A stretch of DNA of 64,000 nucleotides from M3007 sp041736625 (GTDB lineage: Bacteria; Bacteroidota; Bacteroidia; Chitinophagales; Saprospiraceae): NCBI GenBank assembly GCA_041736625.1, contig JBGSTG010000044.1, positions 31,017 through 95,016 on the forward strand, in the 5' to 3' direction. This document shows, one piece after another, positions 51,770 to 61,876 of this stretch (its first letter is position 1; each line of letters starts with the position of its first letter). Below the pieces are notes generated by a model. That model made no database searches, was not told the origin of the DNA, and saw nothing but the letters and a program-made list of their open reading frames with translations. The position numbers and the translations under genes were made by a program.

Positions 51770-52396
51770 CTAAGACATAGCGCCAAAATAGCTTTTGTAC
51801 CAATCGGTCTCGTGGTGATCTTTGGCAAGCGGATCGGGCGTATGTCCGGGGTCAACTTTGTTGTACAGGATTTCCAAAGAGGCAAAGTCGCGCTGGCTGA
51901 TCACCGTGAAACCATGACGCAGCAGCAGGGCGGCGGCCACACCGGCGCCAATCTGATATTTTTTTTCTGCCGAAAAACGGTTGCCGTCGTAGATCACCTG
52001 GCTGCCGCAGGCGGCACTGATGTCCATCATGACCGCCAGCTCGACATCTTCCTGTTGCGCCAGCGCCAGCATGCGCTCTGCGCCACGGATCATGCCGTCC
52101 GTCCAGTCGTCGCCGGCATCCGACAGGACGCGGGCCCGGCCGTCCAGCACGTCGTCGCCCGTGCCGCCGTGTATGTCGCACATGTCGCGGGGAGAGCCGA
52201 ACGAAAATTCTTCCGGGCAGAAACGGACCAGGCGAACGGTGTCGTAGGAGAGGAGCCTGAGTACGGAGGGGTAAGTGCCGTTGGCGGTACCGTCGTACCC
52301 GCAGGTGACGCCGGTGAGGCATGCGGAAACGAGGATGCGCAGGGGGGCGTCGGGGGAGGGGGTGCGTAGGGTTTGTAGGTAGGTTTGGTCGGTCAT
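51770..52396 (-). CDS. DUF523 family protein
   Basis: A 208-residue cytoplasmic protein with the DUF523 layout. The N-terminal motif is ILVSACLTGVTCGYDG (conserved Cys pair and Asp). A second cysteine-containing segment VRFCPEEFSFGSPRDMCDIHGG corresponds to the CPE...PR motif, and MDISAACGSQVIYDG to the third. The four or more conserved cysteines suggest metal or cluster binding, but the function is unknown. It is divergent from the alpha-2-macroglobulin gene, with a word-repeat palindrome in between. Confidence 0.85.
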   Translation of the reverse strand: MTDQTYLQTLRTPSPDAPLRILVSACLTGVTCGYDGTANGTYPSVLRLLSYDTVRLVRFCPEEFSFGSPRDMCDIHGGTGDDVLDGRARVLSDAGDDWTDGMIRGAERMLALAQQEDVELAVMMDISAACGSQVIYDGNRFSAEKKYQIGAGVAAALLLRHGFTVISQRDFASLEILYNKVDPGHTPDPLAKDHHETDWYKSYFGAMS

Positions 52397-52419
52397 GGTG
52401 TTTGTCTTTTTATGATTTT

Positions 52420-52518
52420 TAAATAAACCGCAGAGGACGCAGAGGATACGCAGAGGATCACAAAGGTACTGCCTCTGGGGCCCTCTGCGTACCCTCTGCG
52501 TCCTCTGCGGTTTATTTA
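52420..52518. repeat. long palindrome of repeated GCAGAGG words (type 2)
   Basis: Two 38-base arms (52420-52457 and 52481-52518) pair with only two mismatches around a 23-base loop. Each arm repeats the word CGCAGAGG two or three times and ends in an A/T run (TAAATAAACC). It sits upstream of both DUF523 and the macroglobulin gene. The internal repetition is only within the arm, so it is not CRISPR-like. Confidence 0.85.
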
Positions 52519-52643
52519 TATTTATGTATCGTAAATGACCGACAATATTTTTTTATGCATTTTAGACACACGTTTCATCCACTTTATCAGTTGTTGCCGT
52601 TACTATGTATCTTGTGAAGCCAAACCCGACAACCCATTTCCCC

Positions 52644-55600
52644 ATGCGTAGCTACTTTTCGTTTTTTTGGTTGATAACCGGCCTGACGCTCAGCTTGTTC
52701 TGTTTCAAGTCCGCCGCAAACCGCAGTATCGATCAACCCCTTTCAAGCCCTGAGCCGATCATGCCAACGATTCAACCAACGACACCTCCCGATGACTATG
52801 GTGCGCAATGGCGCCGCATCGACAGCCTCGAACGCCAGGGGCTGTACCAAAGCGCGCTGGCCGAGGTAGAAACCCTGCTCGGCAGGGCAAGGAACGACAA
52901 GAACGAACCCCAAACGGTGAAAGCGCTGCTCTACAAGGGCAAATTTGTTGTACAACTGGAGGAAGAAGGATTTGTCAAGGCCGTCCGCCTGCTCGAAGAC
53001 GAGTTGAAAGCCGCGCCGGCTGCCGAACAGGCGGTGCTACACAGCCTGTTGGGCGAGCTATACGCCATCTACCTGCAAAACCAGGGATGGGAAATACAGA
53101 ACCGCACGCCGGTACCCGACGGTGAAGGGGGCGACATCCTGACCTGGTCGGCAGCACAGATCGAAAAGCAGTCCATGGAGCATTACCTGGCGTCCATCCG
53201 GGAAACCGAAACGCTGCGCCAAGTGCCCATTGACCGGTTCAGCGCCCTCACCACCGACGGCAGGCGTGACTCCATCAGCGCTCCGCTGCGCCCGGTACTG
53301 TACGACCTGCTCGCACACCGCGCCCTGGATCATTTTGCCAATGAACGCAATTACCTCACGGAACCTGCCTATGCGTTCGTGCTGGATCAGGATCAGGCTT
53401 TTCTTCCAGCCAGGGACTTCGTGACGGCAGCCTTCCCTACCCGGGATACCTCCTCCCGCAAATGGCAGGCGCTGCAGACATACCAACAAGTGCTCCGGGT
53501 TCACCTGCTTGACGCCGACCCCTCCGCGCTTATCGATGCCGATCTGAAAAGACTGGCTTTTGTCTACCACAATTTCGTAGGCGCCGATAAATTCGAGCGC
53601 TACCGGCGTACCCTGGAGTACCTGCATAAGCAGTATTACGACCACCCCGGCAATCCGGAAATTGTACTCAGATTGGCACAGATGGTGCGCAGTCAGGACG
53701 ATAAAAAAGCACCCGGTAAAGAAAAAGAAGCCCTTTCGCTGCTGGAAGACGCCGTACGTCGCCACCCCGGCACCTTCGGTGCTGCGCAATGCACAGGCGT
53801 CATCGAAGAAATCAAACGCCCGTCCCTTAATATCCGGCTCGAGGCGGTCAATCTGCCCGGCGAGCCGGCACTGGCGCTGCTCACTTTCAAAAACCTCCAG
53901 GAGGCCTGGGTCAGCCTGTATCGGATGGATCAAACGGATGAAAATGCATACGAGTACCTGAACGCAGAGGAACGATTGGCCTGGGCCAAAAGCCAGAAAC
54001 CTGTTCAGCAACGCCGCTGGGATTTGCCGGACCCGAAAGACTATCGCACACATACCACAGAAGTGTCCATCGAAGCGCTTCCTGTCGGCCGTCATCTCGT
54101 GGTCGTTTCTACCGGAAAAAATGGAGAAATCAACAACCTGACCGCTACGGCAGTGGTCGTGCATTCCGGCCTTTTGCCCGTCTCGTTTCATGAAAAAGGA
54201 AAATCGTCCCTTTGCGTTACCAATCGCCGTAGCGGCAAGCCCTTGGCGGGGGTAAACATCGATTTCTTCAAAAGGGAATGGGATCGAAATGAAAATGGAT
54301 ACAAGGTATCGTTGGTGAAAACGGAAAAGACCAACAACAACGGCATTTGTACTCCTGCGGGGTTCAACCGGCAATACAACCTGCTCACCCGATACCGGCT
54401 CGGCCCGGATACGCTCTGGCAAGGGGGGTATTACGACCGGTGGTACACCGAACAGGAGGGCGGCGACCAGTACGAAGCCCACTTTTTTACCGACCGGGCC
54501 CTGTACCGACCCGGACAAACGGTGTATTTCAAAGCCGTACTCATCCGCCGGGATAACGCCGGGGTGCCAACCATCGTGCCCAACCGGAGCCTGACCGCGA
54601 CTTTTTACGACGCCAATGCCCAGCCCAAAGCCACCCTGTCTGTGCGAAGCAACGAATACGGAACCATAAACGGGGCATTTGTGGCGCCCGCTTCCGGCCT
54701 TGCCGGTCTCATGCGCATTGAAGTCGAGGGATTCAGTGGCAGTGCAGGCTTTAACGTCGAGGAATACAAGCGACCCAAATTTGAGGTCACTTTTGAACCC
54801 AACCAGGAGGCCATTCGCCTCGGCGACACCATCCGGATGCGCGGCGCCGCCAAAGCCTACGCGGGCAGCAGCGTGGACGGCGCCTCGGTGCGCTACCGGG
54901 TGACCCGCCAAACCCGGTTCCCGTACTGGCGCTGGTACTGGGGTTTTCCGCCAGACGCCGGCGCCGACATGGAAATAGCCAACGGCACCCTGCAGACCGG
55001 CGCCGACGGCACTTTTTCCATTCCTTTTGAAGCCATCCCGGACCGCAGCGTACCCGCCGAACAAAAGCCGGTGTTCACTTATATGGTGTCGGCCGATGTG
55101 ACCGACATCAACGGCGAAACGCGCAGCGGCAGCACTTCCGTAACCGTCGGTTACGTGGCCTTGAACGCATCGCTCGATTTGCCGGAATCCATGCCGTTGG
55201 ACAGCCTGAAAAAAGTCGGTATCCAAACCCAGAACTGGGCCGGGCAGGATCAGGATGCCAAAGGCAACATTTCCTGGCAAAAGCTGGACGAGCCAACCGA
55301 TTTTTATAAAAAACGGCTCTGGGAAAAACCGGAACTTAAAACCCTGGAGGAGGCAAAATTCAAAAAAGAATTCCCCGATTACGCCTGGGCGGAGGAAGAC
55401 CGGCCGGAAGGATGGCAAAACGAGGGCAAAGCAGCCACCACACCGTTTAATACAGCCGAAAAACGCCAAATGGACATGTCGGGTCTGGCTGCCCAACCGG
55501 GTTACTACCGCGTCAGCATCCAAACCAAAGACGCTTACGGCGCCGAGGTGGAATGGAGCAAGGTTGTTCATCTTTGGAAGCCCAAACAGCCGGCATCTCG

Positions 55601-58600
55601 CCTCCGGACACCGGGGGCACTGGTCGAAACGCCCGTGGCACAACCCGGCGAAACCGCCCGGGTGCTGCTGGGCGGCCGCGTCCCCGAGCTGCACTGGTAT
55701 TTTGCGCCTGAACGCAACGGCCAGCTGGACAAACCCGAGTGGTACCGGGTTAGCGGTAGTCGCGAAATGCCGGTGGCCATATCGGAAAGCGACCGCGGTG
55801 GTGTGCCGCTTTTTGGATTCACCGTTTACCGAAACCGTTTTTACAGCCTCGCTTACCAACAGGTGTCGGTGCCCTGGAGCAACAAGGAGTTGCAGATCAC
55901 CTACGAAACCTTCCGCGACAAGCTCAAGCCCGGCGACAAAGAGGTGTGGCGGCTCCGGGTGAGTGGCCCCAAAAAGGAAAAAGCAGCTGCCGAACTGGTC
56001 GCATCCATGTACGACGCCTCCCTGGACCAGTTCCTGGCACACGGATGGGAGCCGGTCTGGTACCCCAGCCATCACACGTCTATTGTTCCCCAGGCTTCTG
56101 TCAGCACGGCGGAAGGGTCGCCCATCCGGTACCCTTTTGAAAGAAAGGAGACGCCTTACCGGGCTTACCGGCAATTGAATTGGTTCGGGTTCCCGCTGTA
56201 CGGCGTGCGCCCGGGCGCGCTTTATAGCATGGCAAGGACGGCAGCGCCCCGCATGAAAGCGGAAGCTGAGTTGTCAATGATGGAGGCCGACATGTCTGCA
56301 GTCGGTCAGGTGGCGGATGCTGCCAGCGAGTCTGATCTGAAAATGGAGAACCGACAAGCGAACGACGCCACCAAGCCGCCCGCCGAAGGCCAGGTGCGCA
56401 AAAACCTCAACGAAACCGTGTTTTTCTTCCCCAATTTGAAAACGGACGCCGAGGGCAATGTCGTGGTCGAATTTACCATGAACGAAGCGCTCACGCGCTG
56501 GAAGTTTCTCGTGTACGCCCACAACCAGGAACTGCAACAGGCGCTGAGCGTAAAAGAGATTGTCACCCAGAAAGAACTCATGATCCTGGCCAACCCGCCG
56601 CGCTTTCTCCGCCAGGGCGACCGGCTGGAGTTTGCCGCCAAGGTGAGCAACCTGTCCGACCAAACCCTGAATGGCACCGCCAAACTGGAGCTTCTGGACG
56701 CCTTGAGCCAGGAACCTGTGGATGCTGTATTCGGACTAAAATCAACGCCCGTTGCGTTTGCTGCGCCCGCCGGTCAAAGCGCACCCCTCAGTTGGTCGGT
56801 ATCCATACCGGAGGACTACACCGGCGCCGTCACCTGGCGGGTCACGGCACAGTCGGGTTCGTTCACCGATGGAGAGGAGAGCACCCTGCCGGTGGTGTCG
56901 AATCGGCAATTGGTCACCGAGACACTGCCCATCGCCCTGCGCGGCGGTGAATCGGGCGTCTTTACCTTCGAATCGCTGAAAGGAAACCAATCGCCCACGC
57001 TGCGCCACCATCGATACACCCTGGAGTTTACCAGCAATCCGGTGTGGTATGCCGTTCAGGCACTCCCTTACCTGATCGAATTCCCGCACGCGTGCAGCGA
57101 ACAGATTTTCAGTCGTTTTTATGCCAACACCCTGGCTTCCAGCGTCACCAGCAGGATGCCCAATCTGCGGCGTATGTATGATCGCTGGAAGGCCGAGCCC
57201 GGTCAGCCCAATTTGCAGAGCAACCTGAACAAAAACCAGGAACTCAAATCGGCCCTGCTCGAAGAAACCCCCTGGGTGCTCGACGCCCAGAGCGAATCCC
57301 AGCAGAAACAAAACATCGCTTTGCTCTTCGATCTCAACCGCATGGCCGACGAGCAGGCGACCGCTCTGCGCACCCTGCGCGAACGCCAGATGCCGGAGGG
57401 CGCCTGGAGCTGGTTCCCCGGCGGACAGCCCAACTGGTACATCACCCAGCACATCGCCGCGGGCTTTGGCCACCTGGAGCACCTTGGCGCCTGGGATCCC
57501 GGCCAAAACGAGCAGGACCGGGAGATGATCAACCAGGCCCTTGCCTATTGCACGCGCGAAGTGGCGAAAGCGTACCAAGACCTGGAAAAAAGAGTCAATG
57601 AAGGACTTGCCAAATGGGACGACGATCACCTGCACGGTCTGCTCGTTCACTATCTCTATGCGCGGTCTTTCTATGAACCGCAAAGTGGGGGTGACCGTAT
57701 CCATGCCTACTACCTGGACCAGGCGGCCCGGCACTGGCTGAAAAAAGGCTTGTACGAACAGGGCATGCTCGCCTTGGCGCTGCATCGGGCCGGACGCACC
57801 GCCGACGCCCAACGCATCGTAAACTCCCTGCGGGAGCGGGCGCTGCGCAACCGCGAACTGGGCATGTACTGGACGTTCGACCGGGGTTTCTATTGGTATC
57901 AGATGCCCATTGAAACCCAGGCCCTCCTCATCGAAGTCTTTCACGAGGTGGGCGCCGACGCCAAAGCCGTGGAAGACATGCGCATCTGGCTCCTGAAAAA
58001 CAAACAGACCAACCGTTGGGAAAGCACCAAGGCCACCTCGGAGGCGGTGTACGCCCTGCTGCTCGGCACGGGCACGCCCAACAGCTGGCTGGACAACACC
58101 AGGCCGGTCGGTGTGTCCCTCGGCGACCAGCAAATCAAACCGGAGGAGTACGAGGCCGGCACCGGCTACTTCAAGCAAACCTGGAGCGGCGCCGAAATCA
58201 AAAGCAACTGGAGCACCATCGAAGTGGTCAACCCCAACACCAATATTGTCTGGGGCGCCGCCTACTGGCAATACTTCGAAGACATGGACAAGATCGGCGA
58301 CTTCCGCAATACGCCGCTGACCATCGTTAAAACGCTTTATCGCGAGGATCCATCGCCTGCCGGTCCCGTGCTCCGGCCCGTTACCGACAGCCAGGGTATT
58401 CGTCCCGGCGACAAGCTCAAGGTGCGCATCGAGATCCGTGTAGACCGGGCCATGGAGTTTGTGCACCTCAAGGACAGCCGCGCGGCCGGGCTGGAACCCG
58501 TCAACGTGCTCAGCGGCTACCGGTATCAGGGCGGGCTCGGTTACTACGAGAGTACGCGCGACCTGGCCACCCACTTTTTCATCGACTACCTGCCGAAAGG

Positions 58601-58733
58601 CACCTTTGTGCTCGAATACCCGTTGGTGGCCTCCAGCAAAGGCGATTTTTCGAATGGCATAGCCAGTTTGCAGTGCATGTATGCGCCGGAATTCAGCAGC
58701 CATTCCAAGGGGATGCGGGTTCGGGTGGAGTAG
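52644..58733 (+). CDS. alpha-2-macroglobulin family protein (bacterial, large)
   Basis: A 2029-residue periplasmic protein. A signal or anchor (residues 1-20) is followed by a helical, TPR-like N-terminal region (about 40-330), then tandem macroglobulin beta-domains. These include AHFFTDRALYRPGQTVYFKA and VEEYKRPKFEVTF, which are typical of bacterial A2M. The domain order then runs through the bait-like region (Ala/Asp/Glu-rich, about 1200-1260) to a thioester motif CSEQ at Cys1484 in FPHACSEQIFSRFYAN. The helical thioester domain and C-terminal receptor-like beta-domains follow. The protein should trap proteases by covalent capture. No penicillin-binding pbpC partner is adjacent. A terminator follows. 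Confidence 0.92.
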   Translation: MRSYFSFFWLITGLTLSLFCFKSAANRSIDQPLSSPEPIMPTIQPTTPPDDYGAQWRRIDSLERQGLYQSALAEVETLLGRARNDKNEPQTVKALLYKGKFVVQLEEEGFVKAVRLLEDELKAAPAAEQAVLHSLLGELYAIYLQNQGWEIQNRTPVPDGEGGDILTWSAAQIEKQSMEHYLASIRETETLRQVPIDRFSALTTDGRRDSISAPLRPVLYDLLAHRALDHFANERNYLTEPAYAFVLDQDQAFLPARDFVTAAFPTRDTSSRKWQALQTYQQVLRVHLLDADPSALIDADLKRLAFVYHNFVGADKFERYRRTLEYLHKQYYDHPGNPEIVLRLAQMVRSQDDKKAPGKEKEALSLLEDAVRRHPGTFGAAQCTGVIEEIKRPSLNIRLEAVNLPGEPALALLTFKNLQEAWVSLYRMDQTDENAYEYLNAEERLAWAKSQKPVQQRRWDLPDPKDYRTHTTEVSIEALPVGRHLVVVSTGKNGEINNLTATAVVVHSGLLPVSFHEKGKSSLCVTNRRSGKPLAGVNIDFFKREWDRNENGYKVSLVKTEKTNNNGICTPAGFNRQYNLLTRYRLGPDTLWQGGYYDRWYTEQEGGDQYEAHFFTDRALYRPGQTVYFKAVLIRRDNAGVPTIVPNRSLTATFYDANAQPKATLSVRSNEYGTINGAFVAPASGLAGLMRIEVEGFSGSAGFNVEEYKRPKFEVTFEPNQEAIRLGDTIRMRGAAKAYAGSSVDGASVRYRVTRQTRFPYWRWYWGFPPDAGADMEIANGTLQTGADGTFSIPFEAIPDRSVPAEQKPVFTYMVSADVTDINGETRSGSTSVTVGYVALNASLDLPESMPLDSLKKVGIQTQNWAGQDQDAKGNISWQKLDEPTDFYKKRLWEKPELKTLEEAKFKKEFPDYAWAEEDRPEGWQNEGKAATTPFNTAEKRQMDMSGLAAQPGYYRVSIQTKDAYGAEVEWSKVVHLWKPKQPASRLRTPGALVETPVAQPGETARVLLGGRVPELHWYFAPERNGQLDKPEWYRVSGSREMPVAISESDRGGVPLFGFTVYRNRFYSLAYQQVSVPWSNKELQITYETFRDKLKPGDKEVWRLRVSGPKKEKAAAELVASMYDASLDQFLAHGWEPVWYPSHHTSIVPQASVSTAEGSPIRYPFERKETPYRAYRQLNWFGFPLYGVRPGALYSMARTAAPRMKAEAELSMMEADMSAVGQVADAASESDLKMENRQANDATKPPAEGQVRKNLNETVFFFPNLKTDAEGNVVVEFTMNEALTRWKFLVYAHNQELQQALSVKEIVTQKELMILANPPRFLRQGDRLEFAAKVSNLSDQTLNGTAKLELLDALSQEPVDAVFGLKSTPVAFAAPAGQSAPLSWSVSIPEDYTGAVTWRVTAQSGSFTDGEESTLPVVSNRQLVTETLPIALRGGESGVFTFESLKGNQSPTLRHHRYTLEFTSNPVWYAVQALPYLIEFPHACSEQIFSRFYANTLASSVTSRMPNLRRMYDRWKAEPGQPNLQSNLNKNQELKSALLEETPWVLDAQSESQQKQNIALLFDLNRMADEQATALRTLRERQMPEGAWSWFPGGQPNWYITQHIAAGFGHLEHLGAWDPGQNEQDREMINQALAYCTREVAKAYQDLEKRVNEGLAKWDDDHLHGLLVHYLYARSFYEPQSGGDRIHAYYLDQAARHWLKKGLYEQGMLALALHRAGRTADAQRIVNSLRERALRNRELGMYWTFDRGFYWYQMPIETQALLIEVFHEVGADAKAVEDMRIWLLKNKQTNRWESTKATSEAVYALLLGTGTPNSWLDNTRPVGVSLGDQQIKPEEYEAGTGYFKQTWSGAEIKSNWSTIEVVNPNTNIVWGAAYWQYFEDMDKIGDFRNTPLTIVKTLYREDPSPAGPVLRPVTDSQGIRPGDKLKVRIEIRVDRAMEFVHLKDSRAAGLEPVNVLSGYRYQGGLGYYESTRDLATHFFIDYLPKGTFVLEYPLVASSKGDFSNGIASLQCMYAPEFSSHSKGMRVRVE

Positions 58734-58763
58734 TGGTATTACGCTGTTTTGCCGTGATATAAT

Positions 58764-58808
58764 GGGGAGAGGGCGCCGCAAAAGGAGTGAGCGCCCTCTT
58801 CCCTTTTT
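58764..58808 (+). terminator. rho-independent terminator after the macroglobulin gene
   Basis: A 13-bp stem (58764-58776 with 58791-58803, one G-T wobble) has a 14-base loop and is followed by TTTTT at 58804-58808. Confidence 0.85.
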
Positions 58809-58829
58809 AGGTTAATTTTAAGATTATTA

Positions 58830-58860
58830 TTGACTTATCGGTCGATCGGGATGAACTTTG
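58830..58860 (+). promoter_or_regulatory. near-consensus promoter TTG-N20-GAACTTTG for the esterase fusion
   Basis: TTG (58830-58832), 20 bases, then GAACTTTG (58853-58860), with one departure from TAnnTTTG (G for T). It implies transcription from about 58866, which supports the ATG at 58920 as the translation start. Confidence 0.55.
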
Positions 58861-58919
58861 TTTCAGCCATTGGTGTTTGGCATAATAGCATTACTTTTTC
58901 AATCAAAATCCGGTTTAAC

Positions 58920-61838
58920 ATGTGTTCCTCTACAACCAAAAACAAACAATCGGCGGTCTTCCTGCCTGAATGGCTGAACGGGGTTTTCCGTTCGGCGCTT
59001 TTTTGCCTGTTCATCATTCCGGCGAACGCCCAGACACCCTGTCAGGATCCGCCGGTTCCGGCGCCACCGGCCGAAACCAACAGGTTGTGGGCTGGTTCGG
59101 ACAAAACCCTATACCAGGTCGGGGAAACCATTGTCTTTCGGATTATGTCCAACGTCAGCGGTCCTTGTGTGTACACCATACGGGAGGACCGCTACCTGCC
59201 GGTGCTGGCCACGGGTACCCTCGATCTGGTGGCCGGCGTGGAATCCACCGTTGCCTTTTCGATTGCCTACCCCACTTTTTTGATACTCAATGTTGATCAG
59301 GGCGGCTCGGTAGCCGATGCTGGTGTCGGTATCGAAGCCTGTGCCATCGAGCCGGTTGTTTTTTTACCGAACGATTTCGACCGGTTCTGGGATTCGCTCA
59401 AAACCGAGTTGGGCAAAGTGCCGATCAACCCCCAGATTACGCGGCGCGACGACCACAGTAACCAGGCCCAGACGACCTATAAAATGGTATTGGACAACAT
59501 CGACGGGAAAAAAGTGTACGGGTGGATCAGCATTCCCAACTGCCCGGGGCCGTTCGCTGCCATCCTGTCTTTGCCGTCTTTCGGGAATTTTCCCGTGGGT
59601 CCCAATACCTTTGACGCGGCCGACGGCGCCATTGGGGTGGCCATCAGCATCCACGACTATGATTGCGAAGAAACCGTTCCGGGTAACATCGCCTATTCGC
59701 CGGGCGGCCATTTCCTGGATCGCAACACCAACTACTACAAAGCAGGCATCCTGGGCTGCCTGCGCACCATTGATTACCTGTTTACCCGGCCCGAATTCGA
59801 CGGCGTACACATGGCCGTCACCGGCGTAAGCCAGGGCGGAGGACTGGCCTTGATGACGGCCGGGCTGGATCCCCGGGTCAAATACGTTGCCCAGGGCGTG
59901 ACGGCGCTGAGCAACCACGCAGCTTACGCTTCGGAGCGCTCCAGCGGATTCCCGTATTGGGTGCGCACCGCAGTGGAACAGTTTGGCGCCGATACCCAGC
60001 TGGTTATCCGGGAGACCGGGTACTACGACGTGGTGAATTTTGCCCGAAAATATAAAGGTCCGTCCTATAATTTTGTCGGCTACAACGACGAAATATGCCC
60101 ACCAGCCTCCGTATTTGCCGCCTACAACCAGTTGACGGGCAACAAAACCATGTTTCACAGCATCACCACGGGACACAACAACCCGCCGAATTTTTGGCCC
60201 GACCGGCTGGCATTTTGGAAAGCGCAGGGTATCCCCTTTTCCAAATTTTGGGAGGGCTGCCCGCCGGTGCCGCCCGCTGATGTGGTAGCCCCCGGGCAGG
60301 TGGGCAACCTGGTGCTTAGTTACGCCGGTTACGACAGCCTGACGTTCACGTTTACGGCGACGGGAGACGACCTGGACATCGGAACGGCCTACCGATACGC
60401 GCTGCGGTACAGCCAGGATACCATCACCGACGCCAATTTTGACGATGCTATCGAACTGAATCCCAACCTCTATCCCTTCCCATCGGGCGCCGCTCAATTC
60501 TACCATCTGACGGGACTTGACTCCGGAACAACCTATTTCTTTGGCATCCGGGCCATCGACGAGGCCGACAATGCGGGGCCAGCAGCGGTTGCCAAAGGCA
60601 AAACCCTGGCAATAGCTTCTACCTGCTTACCCGCAGGGATCGTATTTGACGCCCAGCAGAAAATCGATGACTTTGGCGATAATTACCCCGGATGCCGCCT
60701 AATTGAAGGGGGCGTTCTCATTGACGATGAGGTGGCAGGCAACATTACAAACCTCAACGGCCTGGGGGCAATTACCGCTATCGGCGGTTACCTGCGCATT
60801 CAGGACAACAATGCCCTGTCCAGTCTGGCTGGTTTGGAGAACCTGAACGCCATCGGTCAGGATTTTTACCTCGGGTCCAATGCGACCCTTGGGCGAATTG
60901 AAGCCGTGAGCAACCTGAGCAAAATTGGAGAAGGCCTGGTCATTGAGAACAACGATGCGCTGACCAATCTCCAGGGTTTGAGCCAGATTACTGTCTTGCC
61001 GGGCAGTCTGGTGATTCAAGATAACAATCAATTGCTCAACCTGGATGGCCTGGAAAGTCTGGACTCCATTGGCGCCTGGCTTGATGTGTACAGCAATGCT
61101 TCGCTGCTCCGCCTGAGTGGGCTGGATGAACTGCGGAACGTTGGTGAAAATGTCCGCATTTTTGACAATCCGACGCTGCAAACGTTGAACGGTCTGGAAA
61201 AACTGGAACGGGTGGCCGGCTATGTGCTGGTGGAGCAGAACCAAAGCCTGCTGGATGTGGATGGGCTTTCGGGATTGCAGTCGATAGGGCTGGATTTGGT
61301 TTTGAAGAACAACCCTGCACTGGCAGATGTAACGGGTCTTTCCGCGCTGGAATATGTCGGTCGCCAACTCGTGCTGGAATCCAATGAAGCGCTGGAGAGC
61401 CTCACAGGCCTGGATAACATCCATCCCGATTCCATCACGGAATTGTACCTGGTCTTTTCACCCAAGCTATCGGAATGCGATGTCGAAAGCATCTGCAATT
61501 ATCTGAAAATCAGTCCGGAAATGCCGGCGTTTATCAGCGGAAACGCCTCCGGTTGCGCCTCCAGGGCGGAAGTAGAGGCCGCGTGCACGATTATCGACGC
61601 CACCATTTCTGTTGAAAAAAGCGCAATAGACTTGTTCCCTAACCCGGTCGCCGACATGCTGGTGCTGCGAGGTGAGGGTATATGGCGAGTTGTCTTTACC
61701 GACGTTCTGGGCAAAACTTTGGAGGTTTTCAATGTTTCTGGCAGTATTTTGGATGTTTCCACACTGCCGTCGGGCATCTATACGGTTCAGATACAAACCA
61801 AAGAACAGCTGATTTACAGGCAGTTGGTAAAAAAATAA
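58920..61838 (+). CDS. secreted acetyl xylan esterase-like / FN3 / leucine-rich-repeat protein with T9SS sorting domain
   Basis: A 972-residue multidomain secreted protein. A signal region ends near residue 38 (IIPANAQ). An N-terminal beta-domain leads into an AXE1-type alpha/beta-hydrolase with nucleophile GVSQGG (Ser304), an acid in GYNDEICPP and a base in TTGHNNPP, so the triad looks complete. A fibronectin type III domain follows (about 460-560), then about nine 23-residue leucine-rich repeats of the receptor-L type (about 580-850, wording like LVIENNDALTNLQGLSQI). It closes with a type IX secretion sorting domain (about 900-972, IDLFPNPVADMLVL and the YTVQIQTKEQLIYRQLVKK end). It should deacetylate glycans at the cell surface or outside. 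Confidence 0.88.
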   Translation: MCSSTTKNKQSAVFLPEWLNGVFRSALFCLFIIPANAQTPCQDPPVPAPPAETNRLWAGSDKTLYQVGETIVFRIMSNVSGPCVYTIREDRYLPVLATGTLDLVAGVESTVAFSIAYPTFLILNVDQGGSVADAGVGIEACAIEPVVFLPNDFDRFWDSLKTELGKVPINPQITRRDDHSNQAQTTYKMVLDNIDGKKVYGWISIPNCPGPFAAILSLPSFGNFPVGPNTFDAADGAIGVAISIHDYDCEETVPGNIAYSPGGHFLDRNTNYYKAGILGCLRTIDYLFTRPEFDGVHMAVTGVSQGGGLALMTAGLDPRVKYVAQGVTALSNHAAYASERSSGFPYWVRTAVEQFGADTQLVIRETGYYDVVNFARKYKGPSYNFVGYNDEICPPASVFAAYNQLTGNKTMFHSITTGHNNPPNFWPDRLAFWKAQGIPFSKFWEGCPPVPPADVVAPGQVGNLVLSYAGYDSLTFTFTATGDDLDIGTAYRYALRYSQDTITDANFDDAIELNPNLYPFPSGAAQFYHLTGLDSGTTYFFGIRAIDEADNAGPAAVAKGKTLAIASTCLPAGIVFDAQQKIDDFGDNYPGCRLIEGGVLIDDEVAGNITNLNGLGAITAIGGYLRIQDNNALSSLAGLENLNAIGQDFYLGSNATLGRIEAVSNLSKIGEGLVIENNDALTNLQGLSQITVLPGSLVIQDNNQLLNLDGLESLDSIGAWLDVYSNASLLRLSGLDELRNVGENVRIFDNPTLQTLNGLEKLERVAGYVLVEQNQSLLDVDGLSGLQSIGLDLVLKNNPALADVTGLSALEYVGRQLVLESNEALESLTGLDNIHPDSITELYLVFSPKLSECDVESICNYLKISPEMPAFISGNASGCASRAEVEAACTIIDATISVEKSAIDLFPNPVADMLVLRGEGIWRVVFTDVLGKTLEVFNVSGSILDVSTLPSGIYTVQIQTKEQLIYRQLVKK

Positions 61839-61876
61839 GCGTCTGCGGGTATTTCTGCCGACCTATTTCTGGAGCT

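Noticed and set aside
52420..52518. A CRISPR-like array suggested by repeated GCAGAGG words
   Set aside because: The words are only 7-9 bases apart, there are no unique spacers of constant length and no cas genes; the whole is a palindrome.
53058..56174. A 1038-residue open frame on the minus strand, plus other long antisense frames (56742-58781, 4180-5775, 59364-60506)
   Set aside because: They lie opposite well-supported genes, have no recognisable motifs or signal sequences, and such shadows are expected where GC is high and stop codons are rare in the complementary frame.
60770..61440. Tandem DNA repeats of about 69 bases
   Set aside because: They are the coding image of 23-residue leucine-rich repeats; periodicity is at protein level and the DNA is diverged.
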